A stretch of 64,000 bases of DNA from JADKAV01 sp963733395 (GCA_963733395.1 CAVTCZ010000019.1:1-64000); one strand, 5' to 3'; positions 19,266 to 28,587 are shown, numbered from the stretch's first letter. Translations and numbers: made by a program. Notes: generated by a model from the sequence alone, not told the origin.

Positions 19266-20189
19266 TCACGAAGTCCCCGAACGCCGCAATGACCCCAAGA
19301 GACTGCGCCGTGCGGGTGGCTCTGCACACTGCTCGCACTCGCCCGTGGACACCTGCGGGACCGCGCCGTCGGCGGGATCTGAGCGCACGCGTTCAGCGGC
19401 CAGCAGCGCGGCGCCGTAGGCACCCATGAGTTGCGGCCGTGACGGCAGGTGCACCTGTTGGCCGCTCTGCTCGGCCAGCAGCGCGACGATGGCGGTGTTG
19501 CGCGCCACTCCGCCGGAGAGCAGCAGCGGCGGCACCAGCCCCACCGTGCGGACCATGGCCAGGATGCGGGACACCAGGCCGGCGTGCAGGCCGAGCAGGA
19601 TGCGGTCGACGGGTTCGCCGTGGGCGACCAGCGAGATGATCTCGGACTCGGCGAAGACCGTGCAGGTGGAGGTGATCTGCACCGCGTCGGTGGCGGTCAG
19701 TGCAGTAGGCCCGAGGTCGTCCAACTCCACACCCAACCGCCCGGCGGTGTGCTCCAGGAACCGTCCGGTGCCCGCTGCGCACTTGTCGTTCATCGCGAAG
19801 TCGATGGGAGAGCCGTTGGGCCCGATCCGGATGACCTTGCTGTCCTGGCCGCCGATGTCGACCAGCGTCCCCGCGGTGCCGGTGTCGGCGAAGACTCCAC
19901 GGGCGTGGCAGGTGATCTCGGTGATGGCGCGGTCGGCGTCCGGGACGAGTTTGCGCCCGTAGCCGGTGGCGAACACCGGGGCATCCTCGGGCATCGCACA
20001 CACCTCGTGGAACGCCTGCAGCGTGGCCCGGGTCTGGTCCTCAACGCGCGGCGACATCTCCGCCAGCGTCCAGGCGACGATCTGCTGGCCGGCGTCCACG
20101 GCCACGGCTTTGCACGTGGTGGACCCGGCGTCGATGCCCAGCGCGACGATGGGTGCGTCGGACTCGGTGACGATCTCGACCAGGGTCAC
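19266..20189 (-). CDS. Acyl-CoA dehydratase activase (BadF/BadG/BcrA/HgdC ATPase family)
   Basis: This 307-residue ASKHA-fold ATPase uses ATP hydrolysis to push an electron onto the partner dehydratase or reductase. It shows the phosphate loop LGIDAGSTTCKAVAVDAG, then FATGYGRKLV and LVDIGGQDSKVI. The two cysteine motifs that bridge a 4Fe-4S cluster between two monomers are NDKCAAGTGRFLE and STCTVFAESEIISL. All expected residues are present. The GTG start at 20189 overlaps the stop of the preceding subunit (GTGA). Only one activase gene is present, as in 2-hydroxyacyl-CoA dehydratase systems; class I benzoyl-CoA reductases use two related subunits. Confidence 0.9.
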   Translation of the reverse strand: MTLVEIVTESDAPIVALGIDAGSTTCKAVAVDAGQQIVAWTLAEMSPRVEDQTRATLQAFHEVCAMPEDAPVFATGYGRKLVPDADRAITEITCHARGVFADTGTAGTLVDIGGQDSKVIRIGPNGSPIDFAMNDKCAAGTGRFLEHTAGRLGVELDDLGPTALTATDAVQITSTCTVFAESEIISLVAHGEPVDRILLGLHAGLVSRILAMVRTVGLVPPLLLSGGVARNTAIVALLAEQSGQQVHLPSRPQLMGAYGAALLAAERVRSDPADGAVPQVSTGECEQCAEPPARRSLLGSLRRSGTS

Positions 20190-21530
20190 CCGACCGCCTC
20201 CATCATCTCCACGAACGCCTCGATGCGCCCCGTGGTCTGCTCGTCGGCCCACACCCGGGAGTCGTTGTGATCGGCCTCCAGCAGCATCGCCGGCACCCCG
20301 GCCTGCTCCACGATCCGGTCCCGTTCGTCGATCTGCCCCAGCGAGTAGGGCTTGCAGGAACGGTCGGAGTGCAGGATCACCCCGTCGAGGTCGAAGTCGT
20401 CGATCATCCGCCGCATCCCGGCCAGTTTGTGCGCGGTGGACTGGTTGAGGATCGGGTGCAGGTACGTGCGAGCTGCAGAGGCCATCGGGTCGGCCGGATC
20501 GAACATGTCCGCCAGTTCCGCCCAGGCGTAGGTGTAGTTCGATGCCACGACGTTGACGCCGAGAGCCGCCAGCGATTTGGACAGCCGGCTGATGCGGTAC
20601 CAGACCGGCAGGTTGTCCCACAGCACGCGGTGCCGCTCGTCCTTGATCGCCCCGACTCCTGCGGCGATCCGCTCGTCGAGTTCGGCCAGCACTTTGCGGT
20701 AGTAGGCCGTCGTTTCGGGCTGGCCGCGCATGGCCACGATCGGGCCCATCAGCAGGAAGCCGTCGAATGCCGTCATCGGCGCGGGGCGGTGCTGGCTGCG
20801 GTCGAGGATCTCGCACCACAGTCGTGAGGCGGTCTGCGCCTCATCGGTGGTCCGGCGCAGGGTGCGGTCGGTCAGGGTGCGCCCGGCGATCTTCTCCGCG
20901 GCGGGGACGAGTTCCTCCTCCAGTTGCCGGCGCACGTACTCCACCTGGTGCTCGTGAGCCTGGTCGTACAGGAAGGGAGTGTCGATGACGACCAAGGGGA
21001 CATCGAAGTGTTCGGCGAGGACCTCGTACCAGTACTTGACCGTCTGGCAGATGTTGGTGCAGCACACGAGCAGGTCGGGTGGCGGCAGCTTGCCCACCGG
21101 GGTCTTACCGGTGGCTGATCGAGCCCAGGTCGGTGCGCACGTAGGAGCACAGGTCCTTGCTGTACCCCTCGTCCTCCGCGGCCTGGCACAACTCCGCGCC
21201 CATCTTGCGGGCGCCGCACAAGGCCGCGTGGTTCTCGGGGTAGATGAGCACGTAGTCCAGTGCCTGCAGCACCTCGACCGGGGCGCCCGACGTCACCCAT
21301 GCCACCTTGTGCACGCCTGGTGAGTACCTCGCCTTCAGGTAGTTCGCGCTCATCAACTCCTTGACGTTGGCCAGGCTGCGGGGTGGGGCATTCATGGGCG
21401 AGTCCTCGGCGGGCACGTAGCTGGCCATGGCCCGCTCGTCGCGCATCCGCTGCACCCGCAACAGGTTGCGGCCGACGAGGTCGTAGGCGATGGCCGACCG
21501 GATCCGCGGCATGGGCAGGGGCGTCTTCAT
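20186..21530 (-). CDS. 2-hydroxyacyl-CoA dehydratase/benzoyl-CoA reductase-type subunit (HgdB-like), frameshifted
   Basis: The restored product is about 447 residues. Motifs of the HgdAB/BcrBC family include YPENHAALCGARKMG, LLVCCTNICQTVKYW (Cys ligand of the 4Fe-4S cluster plus active-site region), and GVILHSDRSCKPYSLGQ near the C-terminus. One extra C near 21110 splits it into two frames that are both well conserved. The subunit pairs with the HgdA-like product just upstream; both would receive electrons from the activase. The ATG at 21530 overlaps the upstream stop (ATGA). The substrate is unknown. The family removes water from (R)-2-hydroxyacyl-CoA or reduces an aromatic acyl-CoA. Confidence 0.8.
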
Positions 21531-22611
21531 CGTGCGACCTCCAACGTCTCCACGAAAGCCTCGATCCGGCCGACCAGTTGGCCGTCGACCTCGGTGCCGC
21601 TCTCGTGCTCCAGGTAGAGCAGCGGCACGTCGAGCCCCTTGCGCAGTGCCGGCAGGTAGAACTGCTCCGGCTCGCAGAACGGCGGGGCGATGGCGAGCAC
21701 GCCGCGGGCACCGGTCTCCTCGACGAGATCTCGCAGTCGCTGCACCCGGTCGGCGATCGGATCGGCGCGGGTGGGATCCACCGGTCCGTCGAGGTAGGCG
21801 CGGGCCAGGCGCCGCCACGGGTCGGTCGTCGGTCGTCGACGGGCAGCAGGCGGCGGGTGCCGGTGCTGAGGTCGTCGGCGACCACGTGCGCGCCGGCGTC
21901 GTTGACCACGTCGAGCAACTCGGGGGGATCCGCGGCGATCCCGCCGAGGATGATGGGGACCCCCGGCCGCGGCGCCGGACCGACCGGCAGACCGGCGACC
22001 ATCTCCGTGAAGTCCTCGGGCAGCAGGTATTCGCGGGCCCGGACGCCCGTGTAGAACTCGCGGTCGGTGAGGGGCAGGTCCACCCGGCGTCCGTACAGCT
22101 CGCGCAGGGCCTGGTCGGCGGCGTCCTCGACGGCGAAGGCGTCCGCCCAGGCCTGCTCGGTGGGCTCGCTGCCGCCGGCCTCCACCAGCGACGCGCCCAG
22201 CCGCTGGTACTCCGCGACGAGGTAGTCCAGATCCACCGGGCGACGGGTGCGCGGGGCATACAGGGTGAGCACGGGTGGCCGGTCGGTCACGAAGTCGAGC
22301 AGTACCGACCCGAGCCCTTGCAAGGCGTCGCAGCCGTGCGGCACCAGGACCGCGTCGACGGCATCGAAGCCACCGTCGACCAGGAAGGCCGCGCCACGGG
22401 TGACGATGGAGCAGGCGTAGGCCTGGAAGTGCATGGCGCCCGAGTCCGGGCGGGTCGATGCCGGCGCCCAGATCTCCATCGGGTGGAAGCCGTGGGCGCG
22501 GACGAGGGCCCGCGGGTAGTGGTAGGGCAGCGCACCGAGGATCTTGAGCCCCCGGTCCCGGGCGCGGTCCAGCGTCTGCGTGCGACTGGGTGCGACTGCC
22601 GTTGAGGTCAC
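21527..22611 (-). CDS. 2-hydroxyacyl-CoA dehydratase/benzoyl-CoA reductase-type subunit (HgdA-like), frameshifted
   Basis: The restored product is about 360 residues. Family motifs include LVPHGCDALQGLGSVLLDFV (cluster Cys) and, near the end, LAIAPPFCEPEQFYLPALRK followed by PLLYLEHES, the typical third-Cys and C-terminal pattern. One break lies near 21830. The GTG at 22611 follows AGGAGG and is preferred over an in-frame TTG at 22644 that falls in a TAGATT -10-like box (22643-22648). The start overlaps the stop of the HNH gene (GTGA). It is the first gene of a tight three-gene block (dehydratase A, dehydratase B, activase), each overlapping the next by 4 bases. Confidence 0.75.
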
Positions 22612-23904
22612 GTCGTCCTCCTCTTGAAAGAGGTCTGTCCCCAATCTAGTTGACCCGCGGTGGTAACGGCCCCCGATCCGGCAGGACTCATTCCCGCTCT
22701 GGTCGGTGGTAGTTGTGGGCGGTGGTTGTGTGGCGGGTTCCGAGCGGGCTGGTCCAGGTCATGTCGTGGGTGGGCAGCGGTGGGGTCGTGGTAGACCTGC
22801 CAGGCGGAGTGGGTTTTGACGCGGTGGTGGCGTCGGCATTGTCCGGCGAGGTCGGTGGCGCGGGTCTTGCCGCCTTTGGACCAGGGGATGATGTGGTCGC
22901 AGTCGAAGTACTCGGCGGGCTGGTGGCAGCCGGGGAAGCGGCAGGTGAGGTCGCGGGACTTCACCGCCTCGCGGATGTGTTTGGGGATGCGGTAGGTGTC
23001 CGCGGACAGGTCGACCAGCCGGCCGGACAGCGGGTCGGTGACCAGCCGGCGCCAGCGGGCGTCGGGGGAGAAGCACAGGTCGCGGGCGATCTCGCTGGCG
23101 ATCGGGCCGAGGCGTTTGATCTGCGGGGTCCAGTCGTTGTCCCCGATCAGCGCGTCGGCGCTGATGACCACATCCACGTGGACGTCCCAGGTGGTGTGGG
23201 CGGCCAGGAACCCGGCGAGGGCGTCGGCGCGGCGTTGGGTGTCGGTGCGGGCCTGGCCTTGGTCGTAGGGGTCGGCGCAGTCGGCTGAGGCGGCGAGTTG
23301 CTCGAGGGCCTGCAGGAACGCCTCGGCCTGTTCGGCGGACAGGTAGGCGTGGATGTCGGCCATGCCGTGCCCGCGCGGGGTGATCCACACCCCGCGGTCG
23401 GCCAGGGCCTTCGTGCGCAGGGTCTCGTCGGGGTCGTGGTCGCAGGTCATCTGCAGCAGCCGTTTGTGCAACTGGTGGCCGGTGTGGGTCTGGGCGTAGT
23501 CGATGGCCAGTAGTTCCAGGTACTCCCGGCGCGGGTCCGGCACGCCGGCCAGTTCCCGCAGGATCCGCACGGCTTTGCTGCGGTCGATCCGGCCCTCGGC
23601 CAGCGCGGTCCACACCACTTCCCGGTCGCACAGGTCCACGCTGGTGTCCAGCAGGTGGTCGGCCGAGCGCGGGGAGACCGTCAAGGTGACCGCCAGGGTG
23701 TCCGCGGCCCCGGACAGCGGGTGGCCCAACGCTTCGATCCGCTGGTTCATCTCGGTGATCAGCACGGCGTGCCGGGCCTGCGCGGCCCGCAGCTGGATCT
23801 CATCGGCGAGGATCGCGTCGACGAGTTCCTGGTCGTCGAGCCGCGCGAGCGTCGGCCAGCGCGGCGCTGACGGACGGGAACGGGTCGACCAGGCTCTCGG
23901 GCAT
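22608..23904 (-). CDS. DUF222/HNH endonuclease protein (13E12-repeat type), one frameshift
   Basis: The restored product is about 430 residues. The N-terminal DUF222 region holds TALAEGRIDRSKAVRILREL. The C-terminal HNH nuclease shows CRFPGCHQPAEYFDCDHIIPW and CRRHHRVKTHSAW, with the zinc-binding Cys pairs and the His-Asn-His metal site arrangement. This is the family found in actinobacterial 13E12 repeats. One extra base near 23855 separates the first 20 residues (MPESLVDPFPSVSAALADAR) from the rest. The C-terminus is basic and Pro-rich. The promoter carries an SOS-like box, so DNA-damage induction is likely. The stop overlaps the start of the dehydratase operon. Confidence 0.85.
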
Positions 23905-23909
23905 ACCCC

Positions 23910-23939
23910 AGTATAGAACAGGTGTTCGAATCAGGTCAA
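23910..23939 (-). promoter_or_regulatory. Sigma-70 type promoter with LexA/SOS-like box
   Basis: On the minus strand TTGACC (23934-23939) and TATACT (23910-23915) are 18 bases apart. The spacer contains TCGAAC-ACCT-GTTCTA (23914-23929), matching the actinobacterial SOS consensus CGAAC-N4-GTTCG at nine of ten positions. The ATG is 5 bases past the -10, suggesting a leaderless transcript. Confidence 0.7.
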
Positions 23940-23994
23940 GCGGATGTGGACACGAATCACGCGTGTTGCGGGACCTCTCGGAGTGGTTGTCCCG

Positions 23995-24068
23995 TTGGTG
24001 AGAAGTTGTCCCGTTCGTGAGCGAATGCACGCGTGTCTTCGCTCACCCACGGGACAACCGCTCACCAA
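23995..24068. repeat. 74-nt extragenic palindrome with three stacked stems
   Basis: Three perfect stems are nested: TTGGTGAG with CTCACCAA (8 bp), GTTGTCCCGT with ACGGGACAAC (10 bp) and GTGAGCGAA with TTCGCTCAC (9 bp). They are separated by 2-base internal loops, and the apical loop contains CACGCGTG. It lies in the divergent intergenic region between the HNH gene and the PPOX gene, so it is not a simple terminator. Confidence 0.8.
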
Positions 24069-24115
24069 GTGCCCCAGACGAGCCGCGGCTGGTCGCGCCG
24101 GCGGACGGACCCCGC

Positions 24116-24151
24116 TCAGGCCAGGCCGTGACGGGCGCGTCTGGCCTGATG
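24116..24151 (-). repeat. Orphan copy of the 3' end of the GltD/FNR gene
   Basis: These 36 bases match 11172-11207 at most positions and on the minus strand read HQARRARHGLA plus stop, against QEQASRARHGLS plus stop in the real gene. As at 11 kb, the copy sits directly beside a GTGAGCGAA/TTCGCTCAC hairpin. The gene tail and hairpin therefore appear to have been copied together. Confidence 0.65.
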
Positions 24152-24215
24152 TAGTCCGCAGCGATGACCGACCGTTCCGGCGCCGGATAGCGTGTACGCG
24201 GATCCGGAGGTGGCC

Positions 24216-24902
24216 ATGAGCGACCCGCGCACAACCCGAACGACGATCCGGCGATTGCCGGAGAAGGCACGTTCAGACGTGGCGGTCCTGCACGCCGTGC
24301 TCGATGCCGCACTCGTGGCACATGTAGCTGTCGTCGACGGGGGGCAACCGTACGCGCTGCCCATGGCATGCGCTCGCGACGGCGATCGGTTGCTGCTGCA
24401 CGGTTCCACGGGCAGCCGCGTCGTCCGGATCATGAGTGAGGGTGCGCCGGTCTGCGCGACCGTCACCTTGCTGGACGGTCTGGTGCTCGCTCGCAGCGCC
24501 TTCGAGTCCTCCATGCACTACCGGAGCGCGATGGTCCTCGGGACGGCGACCCGGGTCGGGCCGGACGGCATCGTGGAAGCGCTGCGCGTCCTCACCGAGC
24601 ACCTGATCCCCGGCCGTTGGGACCGGCTTCGGCCCCCGACTCGCAAGGAACTCGCCGCGACGGCAGTCCTGGAACTTCCGCTCGAGGAGTGGTCGGTCAA
24701 GATCGGCGACGGTCCGCCGGAGGACGATCACGCCGATCTGGACGCCCCCGTCTGGGCCGGGGTCATCCCGCTGGTCGTGGTGCCGGGTGAGCCCGTCGAC
24801 GCCCCCGACCTGCGGCTCCCCGCCGACTCCAGGTCGGACCTGGAGGCCGTCACGCGGCAGGCGCTGCGGGCGGCGGCGCCGGCACTGGATTGGCCGCGAT
24901 GA
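24216..24902 (+). CDS. Pyridoxamine 5'-phosphate oxidase-fold flavin-binding protein
   Basis: This 228-residue protein shows the split-barrel flavin-binding pattern of the nitroimidazole-resistance/PPOX group: HVAVVDGGQPYALPMACARDGDRLLLHGSTGS, then VCATVTLLDGLVLARSAFESSMHYRSAMVLG. Such proteins bind FMN, F420 or haem; the cofactor cannot be decided here. The ATG at 24216 is preceded by GGAGGTGG. A longer in-frame start upstream lacks a ribosome site. The coding frame is intact. It is transcribed away from the long palindrome at 23995-24068. Confidence 0.8.
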   Translation: MSDPRTTRTTIRRLPEKARSDVAVLHAVLDAALVAHVAVVDGGQPYALPMACARDGDRLLLHGSTGSRVVRIMSEGAPVCATVTLLDGLVLARSAFESSMHYRSAMVLGTATRVGPDGIVEALRVLTEHLIPGRWDRLRPPTRKELAATAVLELPLEEWSVKIGDGPPEDDHADLDAPVWAGVIPLVVVPGEPVDAPDLRLPADSRSDLEAVTRQALRAAAPALDWPR

Positions 24903-24975
24903 GACCCTGGCGCCGTCCTGTCGTGGTTGACCGGGATCAGCGTTCCGGCGGGTCAGGTAATGGTGGCGGCCCAGT

Positions 24976-24981
24976 TACGAT
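24976..24981 (+). promoter_or_regulatory. -10 box TACGAT, leaderless layout
   Basis: TACGAT lies 6 bases before the GTG at 24988, with no ribosome site in between. Confidence 0.5.
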
Positions 24982-24987
24982 GCAGAC

Positions 24988-25506
24988 GTGCCCCGCATCG
25001 TGCTCACTGTCATCGGCGACGACCGTGCAGGTCTGGTCGCCGCCCTGTCCGAGGCGATCTCGCAGCACTCCGGTAACTGGGAGCGCAGCCAGATGGCCGA
25101 ACTGGCGGGCAAGTTCGCCGGTATCGTCGTCGTCTCGGTGCCTGCGGAACGCGAGGAAGAACTCACGGAGGCCCTGCGGTCGCTGGATGGCCTGCTTACG
25201 GTGTCAGCGCACCCTGGTGCTGCCGATGGCGGGGGCCTTGCCGGGGGGCAGCCATGGATGATCGACCTGCTGGGCAACGACCGTCCTGGCATCGTGCATG
25301 AGGTTTCGTCGGTCCTCCACCGGCATCACTTGTCGATCGACATGCTCGAGACCAACACCCGCGAGGCGCCGATGGCGGGGGGTCAACTCTTCGAGGCGCA
25401 TGTCGTGGTCAGGCTGCCGTCGGCTGCGGATCTGGATGCCGTTCGGACCGATCTGGAACGCCTTGCCGCAGAGCTACTCGTGGACGTTGCCGTCTCGCCG
25501 GGGTGA
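24988..25506 (+). CDS. Tandem ACT-domain protein (GcvR-like)
   Basis: This 172-residue protein consists of two ACT domains and little else. The first begins PRIVLTVIGDDRAGLVAALS and the second PWMIDLLGNDRPGIVHEVSS. Each shows the beta-alpha turn motif G-(D/N)-D-R-x-G where small-molecule ligands, often amino acids, bind. This arrangement matches glycine-cleavage-system repressor (GcvR)-like proteins, which act through protein contacts rather than DNA binding. No DNA-binding domain is present. The GTG start with a TACGAT box 6 bases upstream suggests a leaderless mRNA. Confidence 0.8.
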   Translation: MPRIVLTVIGDDRAGLVAALSEAISQHSGNWERSQMAELAGKFAGIVVVSVPAEREEELTEALRSLDGLLTVSAHPGAADGGGLAGGQPWMIDLLGNDRPGIVHEVSSVLHRHHLSIDMLETNTREAPMAGGQLFEAHVVVRLPSAADLDAVRTDLERLAAELLVDVAVSPG

Positions 25507-25660
25507 TTGTCGGGTAGGCGACCGGCAGTCCACTGTGACGCGGTTGTCGGGGATGGCCGACCCCAACGACAAGATCTCGGTACGTGCGAGGTGATCGGGC
25601 GCAGAGGGCCAGAGCCCATGCCGTCTCCGCCGCGGGCGAATCTGGCGTACGGTGTTTGGG

Positions 25661-25666
25661 TAGCCT
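25661..25666 (+). promoter_or_regulatory. -10 box TAGCCT, leaderless layout with TTG
   Basis: TAGCCT lies 6 bases before a TTG at 25673 that opens the frame of the PAS-GGDEF protein. In-frame GTG (25691) and ATG (25706) are alternative starts. Confidence 0.4.
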
Positions 25667-25672
25667 AACCGA

Positions 25673-28522
25673 TTGGCAGGGTGTGCGGCTGTGGGCGAAT
25701 CAGGGATGGACGAGGGGTCCCAGGAGTCCCTCTATCGCCTTGTGGCCGAGAATGCCACTGATGTGATCTACCTCGGCCGCAGGGGCGTGATGAGGTGGTT
25801 GTCGCCCGCGCTGACCCACAACCTCAGGTGGCGTCCGGAGCAGTGGGAGGGGCGCCGCCTCGAAGAGTTCACCCACCCCGACGATGTTGCCCTGCTGCAG
25901 GAACGTCGCGCGGAGATCACCGCTGGCGCACGGCGGGTGATGCGGCTGCGCCTGCGTGACTCGGATGGCTCGTGGCACTGGGTCGAATTCCACGCCGGGC
26001 CGGCGATTCCTGAGGAAGGTGACCCGGTGAACGTGGTGGCCACTTTCCGGGTGATCGACGAGATGGTCGCCTCCGAGAATGCACTTGCCGAGGCCGAGGC
26101 CAGGTACCGCTTGATCGCTGAGAACACGGCGGACGTGGTGGTGCAATCCGTTGACGGTCTGCTGGTGTGGATCTCGCCGTCCGTCGAGGCCCTGACCGGA
26201 TGGACCCCGCAAGATCTGTTGGGCAAGACGACGGCGCACTTGTGGCATCCGGACGATCGTGAACTGGCGGTCACACTGCGGGACGCCAGTTACAACGGTC
26301 AGCCCTCCCGGGACACCCTCCGTCTGAGGCGCAAGGACGGCGGTTACGTGTGGGTCGATTTCGCCCTTACTCCATATACGGGACCTGACGGTGCCGCTGG
26401 TGCTGTCGGCTCCCTGCGCGACGTCACCTCGGAGGTGAGCGCTCGACAGCAACTGGAGGCCGAGCGGCAGCGACTGCAAGCGATGTTCGGGTCGATGCTG
26501 GAGCCGCATGTGCTGCTGCGTGCAGTTCGCTCAGACTCCGGAGCCGTGGTCGATTTCGAGTACGCCGACGCCAATCCGGCAGCTGCCGAGTTCATGGGCA
26601 CCACGGTGACTGAGTTGATCGGCTTGCGGGTGCTGGGGCTGTGGCCCGGGAATCTGGGGCAGGAGATCGTGCAGACGTACGAGGGCTGGCTGTCCAGCGG
26701 CCAGCCGGTTGTGCTCGACGACTGGGCCTATCCGCATCAGGAACCGGGCAATGAGCGCTTCTTCGACATCCGGGCCACGCAGGTCGATGATTCCCTACTG
26801 TTCGCCTGGCGGGAGGTCACTGAGCGGCACGAGGCGGTGGCGCGCATCGCTGCGTCGGAACGCGAGTACCGACTGCTGGCCGAGAATGCCGCGGATCTGG
26901 TAATCCAGATGGACGAGACGGACAACTTGACGTGGGTTTCGCCGTCTATGCACCGGCTACTCGGTTATCTCCCGGAGGAGATGCTGGGGGAGCCTCGCTG
27001 GGACTTCGTACATCCTCGCGACGTGGGCCTTGTGCGGGAATCCTTGCTCGACCTGAGGACGGGCGAGCGATCGGTGGCGTCGGCGGAGGTCCGGCTGCGT
27101 CATCGGCACGGACGCCACTCTTGGTGGTCCCTGACGGTTCGCCGTACCAGTGACGACCCGGCGACGTCAGGCATCGTGCTCGGCCTGGTCGATATCGACG
27201 CAGAGGTTCGGGCGCGGCTGGCCGCACAAGAGCAGCAGGCCACGCGAGTTGCTGCCCTGGACTCCATGCTGGACCCTCATGTGATGCTGCGGGCGGTTAC
27301 CGACGTCGACGGGGAGATCGTGGATTTCGTCTACGACGACGCGAACGCAGCCGCCTGCGCATACCTGGGGATGACCCGGGAAGGAATCATCGGGACGCGG
27401 GTTCTGGACCTGCTGCCCGCCAACGTGAATAGCGGGTTGTTCGAGATGTACGCAGATGTTGTCCGGACGGGTGAGTCCCTGGTGCTCGATGACTTCGAGT
27501 ACACCCACGAGGTCCTGTCTGAGAAGCGCCGCTACGACATCCGTGTGGTCAAGCTGGGAGATGGCCTGTCCTGTACCTGGCGGGATGTCACCGAGCGGCA
27601 TGAGGCCGCTCAGCGAATCGAGGCGTCCGAGGCCCGGTACCGTCTTCTCGCCGAGCAGTACCGGGTGTTGGCTGAGAACGCCACAGACGTGGTGTTCCGC
27701 ATCGATCCGAACGGCGTCATCACGTACTGCTCCGACGGCATCTTGCGCTTGCTGGGCCTGCCTGCGGAGGAAGTGGTCGGCACCTTCGCGTTCGAATACG
27801 TGCACCCGGAAGATCGTGACGGCCTCGAAGCGTCGTGCCGCATCCCGGGACGACTGCCTCCCCTGCGGGTCCGGTTGCGGACTGCCGAGGAAACCTTCAT
27901 TTGGGCCGGTTGCACGGCAACGACGGTCACAGACGACTCGGGCCGCCGCGTGGGGGTCGTGGGCGGGCTGCGCGACGTGGATGCCGAGATCCACGCGCAG
28001 CAGGAACTACAGGAACGGGCATGCACGGATCCGCTCACCGGACTGCTGAACCGCGCTGAGGCGTTCGCGCGGCTCGATGCCTACTTGTCCCGGCCGACCG
28101 GCAACGGTGTGCACCTTGCCCTGGCTTTCGTCGATTTGGACGGGCTGAAGACCATCAACGACACGTGGGGTCATGCCGCCGGCGACGCACTCATCCGAAC
28201 AGCTGCTGAACGCATTCGTGGAGTCGTCAGAGAGGGCGACCTCGTTGCCCGGGTGGGAGGGGACGAGATACTCGTTGTCCTGCCGGGGGTGCACGGGCTC
28301 GACGAGGCGGCGATGATCGCTGAGAAGGTGCGGCACGTGCTGGCTGCGCCGGTTGTGGCCCAGGACGGCGGCCCGCCGCTTCCCAGCAGTGCCAGTATCG
28401 GGGTGACGGTGGCCCGCAGCGACGACAGCCCCGACACCCTGGTCGCACGGGCGGATCTGGCGATGTACGAGGCGAAGAAGCAGGGTGACAGCATCGTCAC
28501 GTCCGATGGGGCGGTGGACTGA
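25673..28522 (+). CDS. Diguanylate cyclase with six PAS domains (PAS6-GGDEF)
   Basis: This soluble sensor of up to 949 residues has no membrane segments. PAS domains start near residues 20, 143, 272, 398, 531 and 660, several opening with the helix YRLLAENA-D. The third and fifth are a closely related pair of a different style (SMLEPHVLLRAV and SMLDPHVMLRAV), each followed by VTERHEA and a YRLLAE-type PAS, so a two-domain block was duplicated. The GGDEF domain begins DPLTGLLNRAEAF. Its active loop is GGDEI (862-866), with an inhibitory RxxD site (REGD) five residues upstream. There is no EAL domain, so it should make c-di-GMP under product feedback. The frame is intact throughout. Confidence 0.85.
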   Translation: MAGCAAVGESGMDEGSQESLYRLVAENATDVIYLGRRGVMRWLSPALTHNLRWRPEQWEGRRLEEFTHPDDVALLQERRAEITAGARRVMRLRLRDSDGSWHWVEFHAGPAIPEEGDPVNVVATFRVIDEMVASENALAEAEARYRLIAENTADVVVQSVDGLLVWISPSVEALTGWTPQDLLGKTTAHLWHPDDRELAVTLRDASYNGQPSRDTLRLRRKDGGYVWVDFALTPYTGPDGAAGAVGSLRDVTSEVSARQQLEAERQRLQAMFGSMLEPHVLLRAVRSDSGAVVDFEYADANPAAAEFMGTTVTELIGLRVLGLWPGNLGQEIVQTYEGWLSSGQPVVLDDWAYPHQEPGNERFFDIRATQVDDSLLFAWREVTERHEAVARIAASEREYRLLAENAADLVIQMDETDNLTWVSPSMHRLLGYLPEEMLGEPRWDFVHPRDVGLVRESLLDLRTGERSVASAEVRLRHRHGRHSWWSLTVRRTSDDPATSGIVLGLVDIDAEVRARLAAQEQQATRVAALDSMLDPHVMLRAVTDVDGEIVDFVYDDANAAACAYLGMTREGIIGTRVLDLLPANVNSGLFEMYADVVRTGESLVLDDFEYTHEVLSEKRRYDIRVVKLGDGLSCTWRDVTERHEAAQRIEASEARYRLLAEQYRVLAENATDVVFRIDPNGVITYCSDGILRLLGLPAEEVVGTFAFEYVHPEDRDGLEASCRIPGRLPPLRVRLRTAEETFIWAGCTATTVTDDSGRRVGVVGGLRDVDAEIHAQQELQERACTDPLTGLLNRAEAFARLDAYLSRPTGNGVHLALAFVDLDGLKTINDTWGHAAGDALIRTAAERIRGVVREGDLVARVGGDEILVVLPGVHGLDEAAMIAEKVRHVLAAPVVAQDGGPPLPSSASIGVTVARSDDSPDTLVARADLAMYEAKKQGDSIVTSDGAVD

Positions 28523-28587
28523 CGCTCGTCCAGGCGAGGGGCTGCGCGGGCCCGACCTGCGTGGGCAACCCGTAAGGTTCTGGATCC

